Of a stretch of DNA of 64,000 nt, positions 30,379 through 40,938 are shown in pieces. The notes beneath the pieces are model-generated. The model made no database searches. It was not told where the DNA came from and saw only the letters and a list, made by a program, of their open reading frames with translations. Made by a program: the position numbers and the translations under genes. The DNA comes from Rodentibacter pneumotropicus DSM 21403 (lineage in GTDB: Bacteria > Pseudomonadota > Gammaproteobacteria > Enterobacterales > Pasteurellaceae), in assembly GCF_000379905.1 (NCBI RefSeq), contig NZ_KB904041.1:83687-147686 (forward strand), read 5' to 3'. Positions within the stretch are counted from its first letter, which is position 1. Every line of letters starts with the position of its first letter.

Positions 30379-31044
30379 TTAGTCGTTACTACTTGAGAAA
30401 ATTGAAAGCAATCTTAATAAACTTAAGAACAAGTTATAAATTGCTACATAAATACTCACTGTGGCACGAATATAATTTGTTTCGCCGCCATGAATAATAT
30501 TGCTGGTTTCATACAAAATTGTCATTGTGGAAAACACAACAAATAATGCACTAATCGCAATGGCTAATGCCGACATTTGGAAGAAGAAACTTGCAACCAT
30601 ACCGAGTAAAAGCACAATGAAAAGAGCAAACATTGCGGTTGCAAGAAATGACATATCTTTTTTCGTCGTCAATACATAAGCCGAACAGGCAAAGAAAACA
30701 ATCGCGGTGCCGGCAAATGCCAACATGATTAAATCTTCCATACCATTTGCCACATACATATTGAGAATCGGTCCAATGGTGTAACCCATAAAACCGGTAA
30801 AGGCAAATGCCGCCAAAATACCCGCCGGGCGATCAGCTAAACGGTGTGTAATGAAAAGTAAGCCGTAAAAGCCTACAAGTAAAACAATAATATTTGGATA
30901 AGGCAAATTCATCGCCATAGAAATATAGGCGACCACTGCCGAAAATGCCATTGTTAGACCAAGCAAGAAATAAGTATTACGAAGCACTTTATGGGTGCTT
31001 AATAAGGATTCATTTCTTGAGTCAACAATAATGCGTGATTGCAT
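30379..31044 (-). CDS. Bax inhibitor-1/YccA-family membrane protein
   Basis: 221 residues with about seven membrane segments and short loops. The family signature region [15 protein letters not shown] and the acidic C-terminus (SSND) are present. E. coli YccA is a substrate and modulator of the FtsH protease; the family is also proposed to leak calcium or protons. AAGGAGCTTTT is a strong ribosome site. Confidence 0.87.
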   Translation of the reverse strand: MQSRIIVDSRNESLLSTHKVLRNTYFLLGLTMAFSAVVAYISMAMNLPYPNIIVLLVGFYGLLFITHRLADRPAGILAAFAFTGFMGYTIGPILNMYVANGMEDLIMLAFAGTAIVFFACSAYVLTTKKDMSFLATAMFALFIVLLLGMVASFFFQMSALAIAISALFVVFSTMTILYETSNIIHGGETNYIRATVSIYVAIYNLFLSLLRLLSIFSSSND

Positions 31045-31200
31045 AAAAGCTCCTTAATAACGTTAGTTAGCATCAAACCGTAAAGTAAGGGCGCGTATAT
31101 AAAAAGTCAATGGCTGAGCAAAAATTATTTCCCATTTTGGCTAAAAAGAAAACAAAATGAATAAATAAACATCGGCTAAATAGATTTCACTCGTTTTTTA

Positions 31201-31228
31201 TTTACATCGGAAAATTTTGAATTATACT
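31201..31228 (+). promoter_or_regulatory. Promoter of tRNA-Ser
   Basis: TTTACA and TATACT, each one base off consensus, are spaced 16 bases apart and would start transcription about 10 bases before the tRNA. Confidence 0.7.
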
Positions 31229-31244
31229 ACGCACCGTCAAGTAC

Positions 31245-31334
31245 GGAGGAATGGTCGAGTGGTTGAAGGCACCGGTCTTGAAAACCGGCGAGGGTTTACG
31301 CCCTCCGTGAGTTCGAATCTCACTTCCTCCGCCA
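31245..31334 (+). tRNA. tRNA-Ser (TGA)
   Basis: 90 bases including CCA. The acceptor stem GGAGGAA pairs with TTCCTCC. The anticodon loop CTTGAAA between CCGGT and ACCGG gives anticodon TGA, decoding UCA. A long variable arm typical of serine tRNA and the T-loop AGTTCGAATCT are present. Confidence 0.96.
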
Positions 31335-31345
31335 TCGAATTAAAG

Positions 31346-31377
31346 AAATCCCTTAGTAAAAAAACTAAGGGATTTTT
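31346..31377 (+). terminator. Terminator of tRNA-Ser
   Basis: AAATCCCTTAGT and complement with an A-loop, followed by Ts. It starts 12 bases past the CCA and ends before the convergent lipoprotein gene. Confidence 0.88.
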
Positions 31378-31381
31378 GTTT

Positions 31382-32068
31382 TTACCAACAGAACCTTTCA
31401 TTTACATGATTTTCTAACCGCTCTTGTTGCCAATTCGCTTTATTTTGTGGATCAGCAAAAAATTCATCCTGTGCTTTTAAACGAACCTTCAATTTTTCTT
31501 CTGCTTCTTTTAAGGCAATTTTACGATCTTGAAATTTAGCGGGTAATTCTTTCATAAAAACGATCTCATAGGGATGAGAGATTACCCAGTTTACGGCATC
31601 TTCTGCTAATTGACGTTGTTTATTTAAATCACAAAAAGCATAAGGATTCACAAACTGCCCTATTACTTGACTAAATCCGGTATTTTCCGCCACTGTCGCC
31701 TTTGGCAAATTCAATACATACAGTGCGGTAATTAAACGATTTTGTCCACGATAAAACCATTTCACCGCCTCATCACGTAATCCAAAATCATAAGCACGGG
31801 CCGCCAAAGTAAACATTGTCATAGGCGAAATACGTGCCGGATTTTCTTGCACAAATTTAACCGCACTTTGATACCCGTTTATGCTATTTTCCCGCAACAT
31901 CGGATCAAGCTGCTTATGTACAAATACATTTTTCGTCTTACCTTTTTCTGCGGAATAATAAGGTTTTACATAAATATCAATGGATTTCACTGGATCTCTG
32001 CTCACAGAGGTACAAGCTGCACAGCAAAGTGCGGTAAATATCACAACAATTTTTACAGAAAATTTCAC
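31382..32068 (-). CDS. Lipoprotein of unknown function
   Basis: 228 residues from a GTG at 32068, chosen because AGGGGGAATC lies just before it and because a standard lipoprotein signal follows (VVIFTALCCAAC, Cys at the lipobox). The open frame runs further 5' but overlaps the antiporter gene and lacks a ribosome site. The mature chain is helical with tetratricopeptide-like spacing (MFTLAARAYDFGLRDEAVKWFYRG) and ends in a charged coil. I do not recognise a characterised family. It follows the antiporter by 8 bases and should be in one operon with it. Confidence 0.75.
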   Translation of the reverse strand: MKFSVKIVVIFTALCCAACTSVSRDPVKSIDIYVKPYYSAEKGKTKNVFVHKQLDPMLRENSINGYQSAVKFVQENPARISPMTMFTLAARAYDFGLRDEAVKWFYRGQNRLITALYVLNLPKATVAENTGFSQVIGQFVNPYAFCDLNKQRQLAEDAVNWVISHPYEIVFMKELPAKFQDRKIALKEAEEKLKVRLKAQDEFFADPQNKANWQQERLENHVNERFCW

Positions 32069-32076
32069 GATTCCCC

Positions 32077-33504
32077 CTAAATGGAAAGCAAACCTTGAGA
32101 CAGCTCCCAACACGCTATTAAAAATACACCTATTAATATTATTAATAACGCCCATTCTTTTTTACTCAGATCAAACTTGCCTTTTTGCTGATATTGGGAA
32201 TATAAGTAAACCGTTACCCCGGGAACATATAACACAACGGATAAAAACAAATAATCCATACCGGCAGCATAAACAATCCACAACCCATAAAGGGTTGCCA
32301 TTAAACCGGTAAGTTGAATATACCATTTTGCCTTGCTTTGTAGGGCTAATTTAAATAAATACGCACCAATAAGAATGTAAGGAACCAAAATCATCGAAGT
32401 GGCAAGAGAAATTAATTTTGTGTAACTTTGACTGGTAAATAGCACCAAAATTAAACAAAGCTGAATGACAATATTGGTAAACCAAAGGGAATTAATGGGC
32501 GTGTTATTTTTATTGAGTTTACTCAACATACGTGGAAATGCCCCACTCTCTACACCTCGATAAGGCACTTCGGTACAGTACATTGTCCAGCTGATATATG
32601 AACCGAGCACAGAAACAATTAAACAGAAAGTAATGATAATTTTCCCCGTCTTTCCAATCATTGATTCTAAAATCGGCGCCATAGAGGGATTTGACATGGT
32701 GCTAATGGTTTCACGTGGCAGCACGCCAAGTGCCAATACGGTAATCGCCACATAAAGTACCAAGGTAATACCAATGCCGAGCACAGTTGCCGTACCAATA
32801 TCACGCTGTCTCCTTGCATGTCCTGATAAAATTGACGCACCTTCCACTCCAACAAAGACCCAAAGAGTTATCAACATCGTATTTTTCACTTGTGTGATCA
32901 AATCCACCGATTGATTTTGATTCATCACACTTTCACCGTTAAAATCAGTAAAAAACTGTGTTGGTGAGAAATAAAGTGCGGCTAAAATAATGAATAAAAT
33001 TAATGGAAAAACTTTAACGACCGTTGCCAGCATATTCACAAATGCCGCTTCTCTGACACCACGGGCAATAAGCCAATGCACGAGCCAAACCACAAGTGAA
33101 GCACCCAAAATAGAATAGAGGGTGCTGCCCGTGCCAAAAATGATCTGCTCTTGCATATCCACAAAAGTGCCGATGCCTTCAAAAGCCACAACGAGATAGC
33201 TCACACTGCCGATGCCGGAACAAAGCCAATATCCCCAAGCGGAAAAAAAGCCGACTAACCCGCCAAATCCCTCTTTAGCATAAGTATAGACTCCGCCATT
33301 GAGATCAGGGCGAAGACGGGATAAAAAGAAAAAAGACAGACCTAGAAAAATAATCCCAACACCGGTGATCGACCAACCTATCAATAACGCCTTCGCACCG
33401 GCTACTTCAGCCATATTTTGCGGTAAACTAAAAATCCCCGAACCAATCATGGAACTGAGTACCAGTGCAGTTAACGCAAACAATCCTATTTGTTTATTGG
33501 ACAT
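32077..33504 (-). CDS. APC-superfamily basic amino acid antiporter (ArcD/YdgI-like)
   Basis: 475 residues from the ATG at 33504; a GTG three codons earlier is an alternative. About 12 membrane segments. The N-terminus SALVLSSMIGSGIFSLPQNMAEVAGAKALLIGW and the internal LITLWVFVGVEGASILSGHARR closely resemble the arginine:ornithine or histidine:histamine type exchangers of this branch. It probably exchanges a basic amino acid for its product across the inner membrane. No decarboxylase or deiminase gene is adjacent, so the substrate stays open. Confidence 0.85.
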   Translation of the reverse strand: MSNKQIGLFALTALVLSSMIGSGIFSLPQNMAEVAGAKALLIGWSITGVGIIFLGLSFFFLSRLRPDLNGGVYTYAKEGFGGLVGFFSAWGYWLCSGIGSVSYLVVAFEGIGTFVDMQEQIIFGTGSTLYSILGASLVVWLVHWLIARGVREAAFVNMLATVVKVFPLILFIILAALYFSPTQFFTDFNGESVMNQNQSVDLITQVKNTMLITLWVFVGVEGASILSGHARRQRDIGTATVLGIGITLVLYVAITVLALGVLPRETISTMSNPSMAPILESMIGKTGKIIITFCLIVSVLGSYISWTMYCTEVPYRGVESGAFPRMLSKLNKNNTPINSLWFTNIVIQLCLILVLFTSQSYTKLISLATSMILVPYILIGAYLFKLALQSKAKWYIQLTGLMATLYGLWIVYAAGMDYLFLSVVLYVPGVTVYLYSQYQQKGKFDLSKKEWALLIILIGVFLIACWELSQGLLSI

Positions 33505-33539
33505 ACACACCACATTACAACCAAAAAGAGCGGTGAATT

Positions 33540-33568
33540 TTAACAGAGTTTTCGCTTTTTCCTATATA
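33540..33568 (+). promoter_or_regulatory. Probable yfaE promoter
   Basis: TTAACA and TATATA are spaced 17 bases apart, with a predicted start near 33575, about 27 bases before the yfaE ATG. Confidence 0.55.
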
Positions 33569-33601
33569 ATTATGCAACAAATCAAATATTATATGCAAAA
33601 T

Positions 33602-34672
<1,071 letters not shown>

Positions 34673-35302
34673 TTAATGAATCATTTCCATGATGCCGCTG
34701 TAAATTAACACGCCACCAAAGAACAAAAATACCACGCCTGCCATATTATCAATATAACGGCTATATCGGCTATAAAACTGTTTCGCAATACTACGCGAAA
34801 AAATAAAAGAAATCAGGTAAAAGTAAAAAAATGTCACTAATACAATTAAACCGAATGCCACACCCATTTCCCATATTTCCGTCATTTTGGCTAACACAAA
34901 AGACATCACACTGGAAAAATAAACCACGGCTTTGGCATTGGATAAATTAACCAACAAACCTTTTAAAATTTCTTTTTTCGCATTGGTTTGTTGGTTTAAC
35001 TCCTCGGCTAAAAGCGGTTTAAATTCGGCATTTTGTTTGCTGCGAACCAATAAAAAACCGAGATACGCCAAATAGCTCCCGCCCAATATCATTATCACAC
35101 CGTGCAATGCCGGCATGGTGGCAAATAGTACCGTCAGTCCGAGCATTGAAACCGCCGCCCAAAATGCCACGCCCAATGTAATACCAATAATGCCATAAAC
35201 CGTGTTTCGACGAGAATTACTTGCCGCCATTCGGCTCACATAAAAGAAATCCGGCCCCGGTGTCATTAAACCAAATAAATGAACGATTAATAAATTTAGC
35301 AC
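34673..35302 (-). CDS. LysE/RhtB-family amino acid exporter
   Basis: 209 residues with six membrane segments. The N-terminal GLMTPGPDFFYVSR is the LysE/RhtB signature. Such proteins export homoserine, threonine, lysine or similar compounds. The nearby dapB would fit lysine or a diaminopimelate precursor, but that is only positional inference. It begins 3 bases after the pgpA stop. Confidence 0.86.
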   Translation of the reverse strand: MLNLLIVHLFGLMTPGPDFFYVSRMAASNSRRNTVYGIIGITLGVAFWAAVSMLGLTVLFATMPALHGVIMILGGSYLAYLGFLLVRSKQNAEFKPLLAEELNQQTNAKKEILKGLLVNLSNAKAVVYFSSVMSFVLAKMTEIWEMGVAFGLIVLVTFFYFYLISFIFSRSIAKQFYSRYSRYIDNMAGVVFLFFGGVLIYSGIMEMIH

Positions 35303-35305
35303 GCT

Positions 35306-35794
35306 TTATCTCCAGATCTGAATCAAGAAAATCACCACTACCGCATAAATCGCTGCCAATACATCGTCCACCATAATACCAAAACCGCTTTCTAATTTTT
35401 TATCAAAAAATCGGATCGGGAAAGGTTTGAGAATATCAAAAAAGCGAAAAAGCACAAATGCCGTTACGATCCACAGCAAAGATAAAGTCGGAATAGCGGC
35501 AAGCACAATAAATACGCCGACAAATTCATCCCACACAATCGCACCATGATCGTGCACGCCCATATCATCTGCTGTTTTTTGACATAAATAACAGCCTAAA
35601 ACAAAACAAAGTGCGGTCAAAATTAAGAAAGTTTTTGTGCCTAAAAGCACGAGTAAAATCACGCCTAATAGGGTACCAAGGGCACTGCCCCAAGTGCCCG
35701 GTGCGGGACGAAGTAACCCCGAGCCCAAGCCCACGGCAAGCAAATGAACGGGATTTTTTAAAGAAATTCGTTTTAACGGATTATTTTCTATCAT
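35306..35794 (-). CDS. pgpA: Phosphatidylglycerophosphatase A
   Basis: 162 residues with four membrane segments. It dephosphorylates phosphatidylglycerol phosphate at the inner membrane. The acidic motif VWDEFVGVF and the C-terminal DDVLAAIYA are conserved. It begins 2 bases after the thiL stop and is part of the nusB-thiL-pgpA cluster known in E. coli. Confidence 0.93.
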   Translation of the reverse strand: MIENNPLKRISLKNPVHLLAVGLGSGLLRPAPGTWGSALGTLLGVILLVLLGTKTFLILTALCFVLGCYLCQKTADDMGVHDHGAIVWDEFVGVFIVLAAIPTLSLLWIVTAFVLFRFFDILKPFPIRFFDKKLESGFGIMVDDVLAAIYAVVVIFLIQIWR

Positions 35795-35796
35795 AT

Positions 35797-36795
35797 TTAT
35801 TCCTTGAAATGATCAAAGCCGATATTTGGTGAATATTCCATCGGCTGACCGTCACGCAAAAAACGGATGGAAAACCGACCGCACTTTTCCTTCTCAAATG
35901 CCGGAACAACCCGCCCAATACAGGTGCAAGGCACATCAAGATTTTTTAGCCGTGCCTCAAGTATGGTTTGATTTTCGGGGGGAAGGGTAAAACATAATTC
36001 GTAGTCTTCCCCACCGCTTAGCGCAAATTGCTCTGCTTGTGTGCGCTCATAAAGGTTTAATAAGGACGAGGAAAGCGGCAAGCTGGAAAGCTCAATTTCT
36101 GCCGCACATTGACTTCGTTTAAGAATATGCCCGAGATCGGAATTTAACCCATCAGAAAGATCAATGGCCGCATGAGCAATATCCACTAATGCTTGTCCAA
36201 GGGCGATTCGTGGCGTTGGGCGAAAATGGCGTTGCTGTAAAAATTCTTCGTCAAAACCCACCGCACGTTTGCCCGATAAAATTTGTTGCAAACCGGCGGC
36301 ACTATCCCCCAAAGTACCGGAAACATAAATCAAATCCCCCACTTTTGCTTGATGTCGGCATAATGCTTTTCCTTTCTCCACAATGCCCTGTGCGGTAATA
36401 GTAACGGATAGCGTGCCTTTTGTCGTATCGCCGCCAATCAATGTGACGTTGTAGTTTTTTAATGTTTGTAACAAACTTTGACTGAACCGCTCAAGCCAAC
36501 TTTCATCGACTTTCGGTAAGGTTAAGGCAAGGGAAATCCACTTGGATTGTGCCCCCATTGAAGCTAAATCACTTAAATTGGTCGCAACTGCTTTATAAGC
36601 CAAATCTTCCGGTGAAATGGAAGGCAGAAAATGGGTATGTTCCACCATGCTGTCGGTGGTAATGGCAAGCCAGCTATCATCCGGTACAGAAACTAGTGCA
36701 CAATCATCACCAATTGATAAAGAAACGGAATCATCCCCTTGAATTTGTGGCTGCTCAAAATAGCGTTTGATTAAATCAAATTCACCCATTGCCAT
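35797..36795 (-). CDS. thiL: Thiamine-monophosphate kinase
   Basis: 332 residues. It phosphorylates thiamine monophosphate to the active diphosphate. The N-terminal GEFDLIKRYF and the ATP/magnesium region SIGDDCALV and TDSMVEHTHF are typical of the AIRS-like fold. The ATG at 36795 has AAGGATAACC at good spacing; the ATG two codons later is an alternative. A strong hairpin upstream separates it from nusB, yet it has its own ribosome site and could have its own promoter. I see no TPP riboswitch. Confidence 0.95.
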   Translation of the reverse strand: MAMGEFDLIKRYFEQPQIQGDDSVSLSIGDDCALVSVPDDSWLAITTDSMVEHTHFLPSISPEDLAYKAVATNLSDLASMGAQSKWISLALTLPKVDESWLERFSQSLLQTLKNYNVTLIGGDTTKGTLSVTITAQGIVEKGKALCRHQAKVGDLIYVSGTLGDSAAGLQQILSGKRAVGFDEEFLQQRHFRPTPRIALGQALVDIAHAAIDLSDGLNSDLGHILKRSQCAAEIELSSLPLSSSLLNLYERTQAEQFALSGGEDYELCFTLPPENQTILEARLKNLDVPCTCIGRVVPAFEKEKCGRFSIRFLRDGQPMEYSPNIGFDHFKE

Positions 36796-36810
36796 TGGTT
36801 ATCCTTACAC

Positions 36811-36842
36811 AAAAATAAAAAAGCACGCGTAAACACGCGCGC
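36811..36842 (-). terminator. Terminator between nusB and thiL
   Basis: On the minus strand a GC-rich 8-bp stem (GCGCGCGT with ACGCGTGC, one G-U pair, loop GTTT) is followed by six Ts. It sits inside what is a continuous operon in many relatives. Confidence 0.8.
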
Positions 36843-36861
36843 CATTTCTACAACACTAAAT

Positions 36862-37296
36862 TTATTTACGCCCTAATGCAGGGGCAATTTTGTCTAACAC
36901 ACCATTAATATATTTATGGCTATCGTCCGAACCGAACACTTTTGCCACTTCAATGGCTTCATTGATCACCACTTTATATGGCACATCAAGCTCAAAACGT
37001 AATTCATATACCGCTAAACGTAAAATAGCTTTTTCGACAGGATCAAGTTCCTCAAAGGCACGATCAATATAAGGCGTAATAGAAAAATCAACGGTTTCCA
37101 TATTTTCCACAGCTTGACTGAATAATTTACGAAAATAAGGTTTATCCACACCGTTCATATCTTGATCAAGCATAAAGGCGAGTTCCACCTGTTCCGCCGA
37201 ATTGCCGGAAACAGCCCAAGAATACAAGGCTTGCACAGCACATTCACGAGCCCGACGACGGGCTGATGGTTTTTTCACTTGTTTTTGTTCTACCAT
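36862..37296 (-). CDS. nusB: Transcription antitermination factor NusB
   Basis: 144 residues, all-helical NusB fold. It binds boxA RNA with NusE in rRNA antitermination. Conserved segments [19 protein letters not shown] and the C-terminal ANVF-like [20 protein letters not shown] are present. It follows ribH by 3 bases and ends at a terminator. Confidence 0.95.
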   Translation of the reverse strand: MVEQKQVKKPSARRRARECAVQALYSWAVSGNSAEQVELAFMLDQDMNGVDKPYFRKLFSQAVENMETVDFSITPYIDRAFEELDPVEKAILRLAVYELRFELDVPYKVVINEAIEVAKVFGSDDSHKYINGVLDKIAPALGRK

Positions 37297-37299
37297 TAT

Positions 37300-37773
37300 T
37301 TATGCCGCATCAATTTGTTGAAGGAGATTGATCATTTCAAGTGCTGTTAAAGCGGCTTCCGATCCCTTATTGCCTGCTTTTGTACCTGCACGTTCAATGG
37401 CTTGGTCAATATTTTCAGTGGTTAAGACACCAAATGCCACCGGAATTTCCGATTCCATCGCCACTTTACTTAAACCGCTACTTGCCTCACCCGCTACATA
37501 CTCAAAATGTGCTGTACCACCACGGATAACCGTTCCCAATGCCACAATCGCATCAAACTTTTTGCTTTCCGTTAAACGACGAGCAACAAGTGGAAGCTCA
37601 TAGGCACCCGGTGCGCGAACAAGAGTAATATTTTCGTCTTTTACTTGACCGATACGCTTTAACGTATCTACCGCACCTTCTAATAAACTTTCATTAATAA
37701 AACTATTAAAACGGGCAATGACCACTGCCACTTTGGCATTAGGTGCAGCAACGACGCCTTCTAAAACTTTCAT
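37300..37773 (-). CDS. ribH: 6,7-dimethyl-8-ribityllumazine synthase
   Basis: 157 residues from the ATG at 37773, preceded by TAGGAAAAT; the open frame extends 24 codons further without support. It performs the penultimate step of riboflavin synthesis and forms an icosahedral capsid in relatives. Conserved: [28 protein letters not shown] and [16 protein letters not shown] with the catalytic histidine. No FMN riboswitch is visible upstream. Confidence 0.95.
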   Translation of the reverse strand: MKVLEGVVAAPNAKVAVVIARFNSFINESLLEGAVDTLKRIGQVKDENITLVRAPGAYELPLVARRLTESKKFDAIVALGTVIRGGTAHFEYVAGEASSGLSKVAMESEIPVAFGVLTTENIDQAIERAGTKAGNKGSEAALTALEMINLLQQIDAA

Positions 37774-37893
37774 ATATTTTCCTATGTTATTCGTCCTAAT
37801 AAATCGGTGGCAGATTCTAGCATAAAAATTACCGTCTATCAGCATTTATGTTGGGGCGGTGTAAAAGTAAGTGCGGTCATTTTTCTGTGAGTT

Positions 37894-38337
37894 TTATTCC
37901 TCATCAATGACAAATTCAAACCAATCTATCACTTCATTTTCGTGCACACCATTAGCAATGAAAATACCGGCATTTTTCACCGATTGTTCATCACCTGAAA
38001 TTAACGGATGCCAGTCAGGCAAGGATTTACCTTCATAAAGAAGCCGATAAGCACAGGTGTCCGGCAACCAATGAAAATCGGGCAAATTCTTTTTAGTGAG
38101 TTTTGTGCAATCCTTTTCAATACTAAAACGTTCCGCATAATGACCGCACTTTCCGGTTTCTAGGTTCAACAAATTGCAGGCTATACGGGTGTAATAAAGT
38201 TTCTGCCGTTTCCCGCGCCCTTGAATATACTTGCGATAACAGCATTTTCCACAACTATCACACAACGCCTCCCATTCAGAATCAGTCATTTCAAGAAGGG
38301 ATTTGGTTTGCCAAAAATTAGGAGATAAATTCATCAT
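37894..38337 (-). CDS. ycgN: YcgN/UPF0260 cysteine-cluster protein
   Basis: 147 residues if started at the ATG at 38337 (GAAAG lies seven bases upstream). In-frame starts further 5' (38355, and a TTG at 38400) are possible, so the N-terminus is unsure. The CDSCGKCCYRK motif and further cysteines (CNLL, CGHY, CTKL, CAYR) form the pattern of the zinc- or iron-cluster family UPF0260. Its function is not established. Confidence 0.85.
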   Translation of the reverse strand: MMNLSPNFWQTKSLLEMTDSEWEALCDSCGKCCYRKYIQGRGKRQKLYYTRIACNLLNLETGKCGHYAERFSIEKDCTKLTKKNLPDFHWLPDTCAYRLLYEGKSLPDWHPLISGDEQSVKNAGIFIANGVHENEVIDWFEFVIDEE

Positions 38338-38537
38338 TTTAATACTTTCAAACATAAAAAATCTAACGTCATTCATCAAGAACCATTCTATTATATTCAA
38401 TGATTTTGATAGAACAATGTTACCATCATCCCCCTAAAAACCTAAATATCCCGACCTTATTCCCACCAAATACAGTAAAAAACCTTGATATTGCTCACAA
38501 TTTTGAAAATATTCCATCATTTTCATAAGCCTTTTTA

Positions 38538-38566
38538 TTGACTAGACAAAAAAATAGGAGTAAAAA
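38538..38566 (+). promoter_or_regulatory. Promoter of the pxp operon
   Basis: TTGACT and TAAAAA are spaced 17 bases apart; the predicted start near 38573 lies 26 bases before the pxpB ATG. Confidence 0.6.
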
Positions 38567-38598
38567 TTTTTAACAAAAAAGCAACGTAAGGACAACAT

Positions 38599-39249
38599 AT
38601 GCTCACTATCCATCATACTAGCGAATATTCCTTGATTTGCTCACTTCCTCCCCCTGCAGAGTTATCAAAACAGCAGTCTCTTTGGCAATTAGCCGAACTG
38701 GCACAAAATCTCTCAAACGTTGTTGAAAGTGTCGTAGGAATGAATAATCTCACGCTCTTTTATCATCTTCATACCGATCCCCTAGCACTTATCAATGAAG
38801 TACATCAACTTTGGGAAAATGTTCAAACACAGAAAACGCATTTTCAAGGAAAATTAGTTGAGATTCCCGTTCATTACGGTGGGGAATTTGGCGAAGATTT
38901 ATATGATGTAGCGAAATTCCACCACACCACCGCACAAGAAATTATTCATCGTCACACTGCCCCTACTTACACGGTTTTTATGATGGGCTTCCAACCCGGT
39001 TTCCCTTATTTAGGCGGATTGCCAGAATCACTTCATACCCCACGCCGCGATGCACCAAGAACAAGAGTTCCTGCGGGTTCTGTCGGAATCGGAGGAAGCC
39101 AAACTGGAATTTATCCGTTTACTTCCCCCGGCGGATGGCAATTATTAGGTAAAACTGACATTCAACTTTTTGATGTAAATCAAAACCAGCCTGTTTTACT
39201 AAAAGCAGGCGATCAAGTCCGTTTTGTTGTGAAGGAGATGACTTTATGA
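38599..39249 (+). CDS. pxpB: 5-oxoprolinase subunit PxpB
   Basis: 216 residues of the KipI/PxpB family. With PxpA and PxpC it hydrolyses 5-oxoproline to glutamate using ATP. The conserved block FMMGFQPGFPYLGGLPE, then TPRRDAPRTRVPAGSVGIGG and the TSPGGWQLLGKT tail are clear. AAGGACAACAT precedes the ATG. The stop overlaps the pxpC ATG (ATGA), so translation is coupled. Confidence 0.93.
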   Translation: MLTIHHTSEYSLICSLPPPAELSKQQSLWQLAELAQNLSNVVESVVGMNNLTLFYHLHTDPLALINEVHQLWENVQTQKTHFQGKLVEIPVHYGGEFGEDLYDVAKFHHTTAQEIIHRHTAPTYTVFMMGFQPGFPYLGGLPESLHTPRRDAPRTRVPAGSVGIGGSQTGIYPFTSPGGWQLLGKTDIQLFDVNQNQPVLLKAGDQVRFVVKEMTL

Positions 39250-40178
39250 TCTATATTCAACACCTTCAAGCCTTTGCTCATCTACAAGACTTAGGCCGCT
39301 TTGGCTTGCGCAGCCTTGGAATTGGACATTCCGGTGCAATGGACAGTCTTGCCTTACAAGCAGGAAATTTATTGTTGCAAAATGCCAATGATTTGCCCGC
39401 ACTTGAAATTGCCTTAGGAAGTCTAACAGTAACCTTTGATTGCAACACGCCGTTTTGCCTAACGGGCGCATTATGTGAGGCAGAACTCGATGGACTCCCT
39501 ATTTTCCCTTACTGGCGTTATACGGCAAAAGCACGTCAAACCTTAAAAATCAAAAGAATTATCCAAGGAAATTATGTCTATCTTTGCGTTGCCGGAGGAT
39601 TTAGTGTGCCGAAAGTATTAGGCTCTTGTAGCACTAACTTACAAGCAGGCTTTGGAGGATTTCAAGGGCGCTTACTCAAATCAGGTGATCATCTTGCAAC
39701 TGGACGAAGAGACACCGAAATGAGCCCATTGGGTATTGAACCTATTCCCTTTACAAGAAAAATCTATGCCACTGCATCATCAGAATATGAAGCATTTAGC
39801 CCAGAATCCCAAAGATTATTTTGGCAACAAAGCTGGACATTGCAACGAAATAGCAACCGCATAGGCTATCGCTTTTCCGGCTCTCAAAAATTAACACTCA
39901 ATTCCCCTCTTGAAATGCTCTCTCATGCAGTTCCAATCGGCACAGTACAAGTTCCCCCGGATGGTCAGCCCATTGTATTAATGGCAGATTCGCAAACAAC
40001 AGGGGGGTATCCTAAAATCGCCTGTATTATTCAAACAGATATTGGTAGATTGGCACAAATCCCTTTTGGAGAAGCTGTTTGTTTTGAACTGGTTAGCCAT
40101 CAACAAGCGAGAGAATTATACCAACGAGATCAAGATTATTTGACATACGTAAGGAGAAAAGCAAATGAAGTGCGTTGA
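39246..40178 (+). CDS. pxpC: 5-oxoprolinase subunit PxpC
   Basis: 310 residues of the KipA/biotin-dependent carboxyltransferase-like family. Conserved: [20 protein letters not shown] near the N-terminus and the C-terminal [16 protein letters not shown]. It overlaps pxpB by 4 bases and pxpA by 14, so the three subunits are tightly coupled for stoichiometric synthesis. Confidence 0.93.
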   Translation: MIYIQHLQAFAHLQDLGRFGLRSLGIGHSGAMDSLALQAGNLLLQNANDLPALEIALGSLTVTFDCNTPFCLTGALCEAELDGLPIFPYWRYTAKARQTLKIKRIIQGNYVYLCVAGGFSVPKVLGSCSTNLQAGFGGFQGRLLKSGDHLATGRRDTEMSPLGIEPIPFTRKIYATASSEYEAFSPESQRLFWQQSWTLQRNSNRIGYRFSGSQKLTLNSPLEMLSHAVPIGTVQVPPDGQPIVLMADSQTTGGYPKIACIIQTDIGRLAQIPFGEAVCFELVSHQQARELYQRDQDYLTYVRRKANEVR

Positions 40179-40917
40179 TTTAAATGTTGATTTGGCTGAA
40201 GGTTGCGTTAACGATGAAGCATTATTGCAATTAATCAGCTCCGCCAATATTGCTTGTGGCTTGCACGCCGGAGATTACAATGAAATGCGTAAAGCCATTT
40301 TATGGGCGAAAGAAAATAACGTAACGGTTGGTGCCCATCCCGGCTATCCCGACCGAGAGAATTTCGGTCGCCTGAATATGGATTTAATCGATGAAGAACT
40401 CAAAGCCAGTTTACTTTATCAGCTCGGCGCAATTAAAGCCCTATGTGAAGCAGAGGATGTCGCATTAAGTTACGTTAAACCTCATGGGGCATTATATAAC
40501 CAAGCTGCAAAAGATCCTGCCCTCGCTCGTTTAATCGTACAAACCATTAAAAAATTTGATCCTGATTTAGCCCTAATGGGTTTATCGGGAAGTGTAATGC
40601 TTCTGACTGCCCAAGAAGAGGGAGTTAAAATCATTTCTGAAGTTTTTGCTGATCGGCATTATCTCACCGATGGGTCATTGGTACCGCGCAGCCGTGATGA
40701 TGCGTTAGTCGAAAATGATCAAGAAGCCGTTGCGCAAGTGCTACAGATGGTACTGGAGGGAAGCGTTCCTTCTGTCGAGGGAATCAATGTTCCCATTCAA
40801 GCCGACAGTATTTGCTTACATGGTGATGGTAACCACGCCATTGAATTTGCGAAAAAAATTCGTGCCGCATTACAAGCTGAACAGATCACCATTTCTGCAA
40901 AATATTCATCATTTTAG
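40165..40917 (+). CDS. pxpA: 5-oxoprolinase subunit PxpA
   Basis: 250 residues of the LamB/YcsF family. Conserved: [11 protein letters not shown] at the N-terminus, [28 protein letters not shown] and [10 protein letters not shown]. The ATG lies inside the 3' end of pxpC behind AAGGAGAAAAGCA, a strong ribosome site. Confidence 0.94.
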   Translation: MKCVDLNVDLAEGCVNDEALLQLISSANIACGLHAGDYNEMRKAILWAKENNVTVGAHPGYPDRENFGRLNMDLIDEELKASLLYQLGAIKALCEAEDVALSYVKPHGALYNQAAKDPALARLIVQTIKKFDPDLALMGLSGSVMLLTAQEEGVKIISEVFADRHYLTDGSLVPRSRDDALVENDQEAVAQVLQMVLEGSVPSVEGINVPIQADSICLHGDGNHAIEFAKKIRAALQAEQITISAKYSSF

Positions 40918-40938
40918 TGACAAACTATAGAGGTCAAT

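Noticed and set aside
33299-33601. 5' part of a plus-strand frame that continues into yfaE
   Set aside because: It runs antisense through the antiporter gene; the ferredoxin family starts at 33602 and a promoter lies at 33540.
36796-37850. FMN or TPP riboswitch before ribH or thiL
   Set aside because: The leaders are too short and lack the conserved riboswitch cores.
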